A stretch of DNA of 64,000 nucleotides from Isoetes taiwanensis (Eukaryota; Streptophyta; Lycopodiopsida; Isoetales; Isoetaceae): NCBI GenBank assembly GCA_021234155.1, contig JAJEKV010000002.1:19707592-19771591 (forward strand), written 5' to 3'. Below are positions 59,674 to 64,000 of this stretch, one piece after another. The position numbers were made by a program, and so were the translations under genes. Each line of letters begins with the position of its first letter. Position 1 is the first letter of the stretch. A model generated the notes under the pieces. That model saw nothing but the letters and a program-made list of their open reading frames with translations. It was not told the DNA's origin and made no database searches.

Positions 59674-59869
59674 GTCTGATACAAAACGTCTTAAAGCTCT
59701 CAACTCTAAAGGTGAGCTCTGTTTAGTTTTTCCTTAATATATATTCCAGTGTGCAGCGGCAGGTGAGAAAATATTAATTGTGTTGCACCAATTTCAGCTA
59801 AAGTCTCAATATATCTATCCGAAATATATTTGCAGACCAAAATCAGTAACGACAAACAACGAGCTAAAG
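59674..59869 (+). other. Two exon-like segments
   Basis: CTGGCAG|GTCTGATACAAAA ... CTCTAAAG|GTGAGC (59674-59711) and TTTGCAG|ACCAAAATC ... GCTAAAG|GTAGG (59836-59869) both have good splice consensus and open phases (SDTKRLKALNSK, TKISNDKQRAK). No flanking exons identified. They could be remnants of a host gene or coincidence. Confidence 0.2.
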
Positions 59870-60559
59870 GTAGGTGGTCATACCATGTCTTTCTGCAAAG
59901 ATAAAATAACAGCGACACTGCCTGCAAGCATATATAACCGATTAGTATGGATTCAACATGCTACTTGGAATTCCTTTGTTGAGCCCTCTCAAAAGAGAAG
60001 GCATCCCAAAAAATGGCATATGCCGCTAATTGTGACGAGCACACGGTATTCTTTAGTAAAAGGCGAAAGAATAGTTCGCTCTGTGCTCATCACACGGCTT
60101 GCTGAGTTTTCAGTGTTCTGCACAATCTTATATAAGAAAGGTTGGTCTCTGTTTCTAGCATTTGGCATGTGGGATATATGTGGCATGTGGCACTGCTTCG
60201 TCGTTTGTCACTATCGGTGTTTTTGCTTCTGAGACGTGAAGAATACTTATATCAATGGATGGAAAAAAATGAACATGGAGAAGCGGCTTGGATCCGGCCC
60301 AATTCTGGTCTGGTCTAGAGGCGTATTTGGAGCAGGATCATCGGAGGATTGAAGAGCTCTCTCGAAGAAACCCTACAAACATCTACATCCTGTGTGTTTT
60401 AGTTGCTTTGGCACTCCCCTGTGGTGTAGTTCATCTTTGGCATCGAACGCAAACATGCTCGTCTTCAAGGCATTTGCAGCGTGCCTGCCATTGCAATGCC
60501 CTCTTTCTTTTGGTACCTTTTTTTTGGCATCCACATAACCATTAAAGTTCTGCAATCGT

Positions 60560-60878
60560 ATAGTTTGCCCAATTCGTTTGGTATTGGGGAAGGGTATTCT
60601 TGCAGTGGTTAGGACTAAGATTTCGGTATGGTATTGTATGGGAAAGGGTATATTTAGCCCATTTTGAGGAGCTTAATTGGCTTAAGGAATGAATCTCTGA
60701 TTTTGGCTAGGTGTCAATATAGTTTGCCCAGTTCGTTTGGTATTGGGGAAGGGTATTCTCGCAGTGGTTAGGACTAAGATTTCGGTATGGTATTGTATGG
60801 GAAAGGGTATATTTAGCCCATTTTGAGGAGTTTAATTGGCTTAAGGAATGAATCTTTGATTTTGGCTAGGTGTCAATC
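60560..60878. repeat. 159-bp tandem duplication
   Basis: TAGTTTGCCCARTTCGTTTG starts at 60561 and 60720. The copies share GGGGAAGGGTATTCT, CAGTGGTTAGGACTAAGATT and GGCTAGGTGTCAAT with only a few differences. Related sequence lies at 37163-37320. Confidence 0.9.
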
Positions 60879-61740
60879 ATGGATGTCCGAAATTGGGCTG
60901 TGCATAGGTTCCAAATTGGAAACCATGTGACTGGATAGGGGCAGACATCTGCGCTTTCATGCCGGAAGGGTCGGGCATGCAGAGCTGCGGGCGCTTGGGC
61001 ATCGGTAGCCATAGCCGGACTGTCAAAAAGGTTTCTCAATGAAAAAAAGAGCAAGTCTAACTAAACCATGGAACAACGCAAACCCTAGCGGCAGCAACAG
61101 CAGCAGCACGAGCTGCTTCCGCTTCTGCAATAAAGAACCATCAGCAAGACCCCATGCCAGAAAGAACCATAGCCAGAGAGATGCAGCACAGATACACAAA
61201 ATTTTTTACTACCTAGGGTTATGGCGGCGGTGAAAGCAGAGCTCCGGGAATGGAGCAAACGAACTGGAGAAAGCAAAGCCTCAGGAAGAGCATTTGACGG
61301 AGCAGAGTCCTCCAGAAGTAGATAAGATCAACGACGTGGCCTCCCTCGGAATTTTCACCCAATTATTTTTTCCTTCCTAATTTTTTCCCCACTCGGGAAT
61401 CTAGAGCATCAAAGAATCGAATCTTGGTGTGAATAAATTATATAAGAGTGGATAACCTTTTTGACCATTATAGGAAGGAAATACCTTATTAGGAAGGTGG
61501 TATGTAAATTCAAATGCAAGCTATGAGATTTCTTGCAATTCGCATACTGAAGGTACATAATTGCTCGACATTTTGATGTGATTCTAGTATTCAGCAACAA
61601 ATAGATCACCAAGGTTGATCTCCAACTATTCCAATCTAGGCATGGACTAATTTTAACTTATAAGTGGTACCAAGACATGCCTCGAGGATGGTACATGCTG
61701 AGGAATAACTCATACACCATAGAGAACAACTTATGTACTA

Positions 61741-61827
61741 GGTAATCTACGCCCCGAGTTTTTTGCGCCATATGAAGTGGTGAGGCGGCTCCGCCAGCCG
61801 AAGCGGCGCAGAGCGGCATAGATTACC
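61741..61827. repeat. 87-bp hairpin element
   Basis: Ends GGTAATCTACGCC and GGCATAGATTACC are inverted with one mismatch. The interior holds further GC-rich inverted pairs (GGCGG-CT-CCGCC; CGGCTGG-type). It may be a tiny MITE or a structured RNA. No clear target duplication. Confidence 0.7.
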
Positions 61828-62760
61828 CAACATAATTAACATAAGGTTCATATTACGAATGAGATGCTGCCGCGTGGCGAAGCTCTTGGCAAGGAAGCGG
61901 CTATGGCGCAAGGAAGTGGGGCAACTTCAAAAATGCAGGCTCCGACTTTAGATGGCAAAAATCCGGCTTTTGAACGATGACTATGGAATTCCTTGAGCCA
62001 AATTAGTAGACCTGCATTGCAATATCTTGGCCTGTTCATTTTTTAAACAACAGCTCTGTATCTGCGGCTTACTTAGACTTCCGAAATTTGGAAAAATAAA
62101 CCATTAAAATGGTTGATATCTAACCCTTTCTTTGATCTGAAGCCGAGACAGACAGAAAGGACCAGATTAGGAAGCAACTAATTCCTCATTTTCTACTTCT
62201 CCAAACCGGAAGCCGGCTATACAAATGGAGCCGCCCATTAGATAGGAAAAAGCCAAGGTATATGAGAGGGATAACACTCTAGAACGAGGGTGTTATGCCC
62301 TATCTTAACAAATGAGGTCATGGGAGATGACGTTTGCTTTGGCAGCAATGGTCACATCCTGTACTTGCATTGGGGAGATATCCCCATACGTATTTGATGC
62401 CATATGGGGAGTGTTCTGCTACACAGGTGTGTGAGGTATAAATTTCTCTATGCTTCATTTGGCATATTCCGGGGATTGTTCTGGGATTCAATGATCCCAA
62501 AAAAACATTTAACACTTGAGCCATTAACACTTGGCAATTTCTATATAAGAACCTTATGTTAATTACGTTTGTGGCAAAGGGGTAGATTTCTTGTGAGAAC
62601 ATTTTATTATCATTTTTCTCGCTGCTTCGGTTAATGCATTTCAAAATCTGGCCACTTGGAATTTTGAAGCGCCTTTCGTATGGCGCTCTTCCCGCTGTGA
62701 AGAGAAGAGATTGGTGATGGTGGCAGAGGCGCTGGAGCAGTGGCGGTGAAGTTGGGCCTC

Positions 62761-62911
62761 GCCTCGGTTTGGGCCCACCCATGTGCCCTTTTCTTTTGCA
62801 CCCTTCCTCGGCTCGGCCCCTCCGGGGTCTCGCCTCGATTTTGGGCCCATCCATGTGCCCTTTTCTTTTGCAGCCCCTCCGCTCGCCTCGGTTTGGGCCC
62901 AGCCATGTAGG
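62761..62911. repeat. Three GC-rich repeats
   Basis: GCCTCGGTTTGGGCCCAYCC followed by ATGTGCCCTTTTCTTTTGCA at 62761 and (with TTTT) at 62832, and a shortened third copy at 62885. On the minus strand they encode a repeated KKRAHGWAQ peptide in overlapping short frames. Probably a minisatellite. Confidence 0.8.
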
Positions 62912-62912
62912 C

Positions 62913-63115
62913 TTACTACTAATTCCAATGTATCATCCATTAAGAGCGCATACATACCTACTACCAATATGTACTACCAATTCCAAACTATCACGCATTG
63001 AGGAGTTTAGTCACATTTACTACTAATTTCAAAGTATCATCCATTGGGAGTTTACACACACCTACTATCAACTTCAAAGTCTCACCCATTGGAAGCTGAC
63101 TCACACTTACTAATA
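62913..63115. repeat. Degenerate 45-55-bp minisatellite
   Basis: Four copies of CTACTAATTTCAAAGTATCA followed by TCCATTGGGAGTTTA-CACA with many substitutions. The minus strand keeps a peptide repeat in phase (LPMGETLKLIVGV, LPMDDTLKLVVNV, LMDDTLELVV). Confidence 0.75.
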
Positions 63116-64000
63116 GAATAGTGTATTCTAGGGCCTGAATCTGGACCATGGCCTCCTCAACGATGGAATTGGTGGCCAAAAATTTGATCGATTCTTATTT
63201 TCGAGGCAAATGAGTATTGCAATGCATATCTTTTAATATAAGTTCTAAGGTTGTTCGGTAGATTGTGATCTATGGCCCTTCTTTGCGCCATAGCCAGAGC
63301 TATAGCTTCGGATTTTATCCCATCTACACTAGACCGAGCTAACAGGCAGCTGCCTGCATTCATGATCGAATAGATCCTGGATACGGAGCTGTAGATCTTC
63401 AAACAAAAGTGTCTTCTTTGGATAGTGGATATTCTGGGATAGACTGTCACAATGTGAATAGTGTCATGTCTTTGAATCTTAGAATTGATGTCTTTATGGT
63501 ATTTTAGTAGTGGGAAAACCATGGTTTCTATTGTAAATGAATGTAATGTGAATAAGAAATAATGTGGAGCATCAACTTCTTTTGCACCATTGATTTGTCT
63601 TTGAAGTTTTTGGCTTTAAAAATTTGATGGCCACCGATCTGGTGAGGAATATTCTGTGGATTGATGGCTTGGAACCAAAGTTAGATAGGACGCCATAATA
63701 CATGGAAAAAGAGTGTTAATACATTCCACACAGGTTTAAATTTTGGAATTCCAAAAAGTCTTAGCCGTTGATTTTTTCATTGGTTGTGTTGCCTTTTTTT
63801 GCTTTATATTTGTGGGCGACTTAGAAGTTAGGCGACAGAAGCAGGCCACGTGGAGATGGAGCCTGATCTGCGCATGGCTTTCCAATTTTGCTGGAGCGGG
63901 ATGTCAAACTATATCTTCCAGTTCCTATCTTGGATTTGCTAGTCGGCACCTCGCGCGATCCTGGCCGCCACAGATCTTTCAGATTTCCAAGGAAATTCAG
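63116..64000. other. No recognisable gene
   Basis: The minus-strand 121-codon frame 63157-63522 includes VDGIKSEAIALAMAQRRAID, faintly like the RNase H-type domain of plant retroelements, but without the catalytic acids. The last 500 bases show nothing I recognise. Confidence 0.4.

Noticed and set aside
59780-60232. 150-codon plus-strand open frame
   Set aside because: No recognisable domain, aromatic/Cys-rich tail typical of random AT-rich frames, and it overlaps exon-like segments in another phase.
63157-63522. RNase H-like domain of a retroelement
   Set aside because: Only a vague EAIALAMAQ similarity; the catalytic acids are not identifiable.

Overview
The window looks like nuclear DNA from a land plant. 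It carries a Ty1/copia LTR retrotransposon, several plant L1-type LINE fragments that end in the reverse-transcriptase zinc-binding (zf-RVT) domain, pieces of pentatricopeptide-repeat (PPR) genes, a Myb/SANT (trihelix-like) protein, short GT-AG introns and eukaryotic tRNA-Arg-like sequences. It is AT-rich and dominated by repeats. I cannot fix the lineage from the sequence; a seed-free plant such as a fern is possible but unproven. I found no clearly intact host gene.

Layout. 1-6.4 kb: no recognisable gene, two local tandem duplications. 6.4-9.5 kb: a 5'-truncated LINE on the minus strand with target-site duplication and poly(A), then a decayed LINE endonuclease/reverse transcriptase on the plus strand. 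9.65-18.4 kb: two tandem PPR pseudogene fragments, between which a 7,465-bp DNA transposon (9961-17425) has inserted. The transposon has perfect 13-bp terminal inverted repeats, a longer imperfect inverted region and an 8-bp target duplication. It carries a six-exon transposase-like gene with a C2H2/BED-like finger and conserved acidic motifs that I cannot assign to a named superfamily. Its large intron holds a PPR fragment and a 153-codon reverse-strand open frame. A 594-bp solo LTR lies in its 3' region. Next to the right-hand PPR copy is a perfect 99-bp inverted repeat.

20.5-29.4 kb: a tandem array with a period of about 0.95 kb. Each complete unit carries one tRNA-Arg-like sequence with recognisable A and B boxes, and the anticodons have drifted to CTG, CCG, CCG, CCA, CTG and TCG. 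The units are built from shorter related monomers, so this is a higher-order repeat. It is interrupted by a fold-back element, a truncated LINE and a tandem pair of ATT-bounded elements. Because the array is repetitive, the empty sites can be reconstructed exactly.

29.4-45 kb: mostly unassigned, with a tentative three-exon minus-strand gene (35.7-36.3 kb), a LINE 3' scrap, a retroelement 3' module, a Myb/SANT pseudogene on the minus strand (41.5-42.9 kb) and another truncated LINE (44.2-45.0 kb). 45.6-49.4 kb: GC palindromes and tandem duplications. 50.1-54.1 kb: a copia element with about 98% identical LTRs but no integrase core. 54-64 kb: no recognised gene, one GC-rich perfect palindrome, a 159-bp tandem duplication, a small hairpin element and two minisatellite-like blocks.

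The most interesting items are the DNA transposon with its unassigned transposase and captured-looking sequence, and the tRNA-Arg higher-order satellite.
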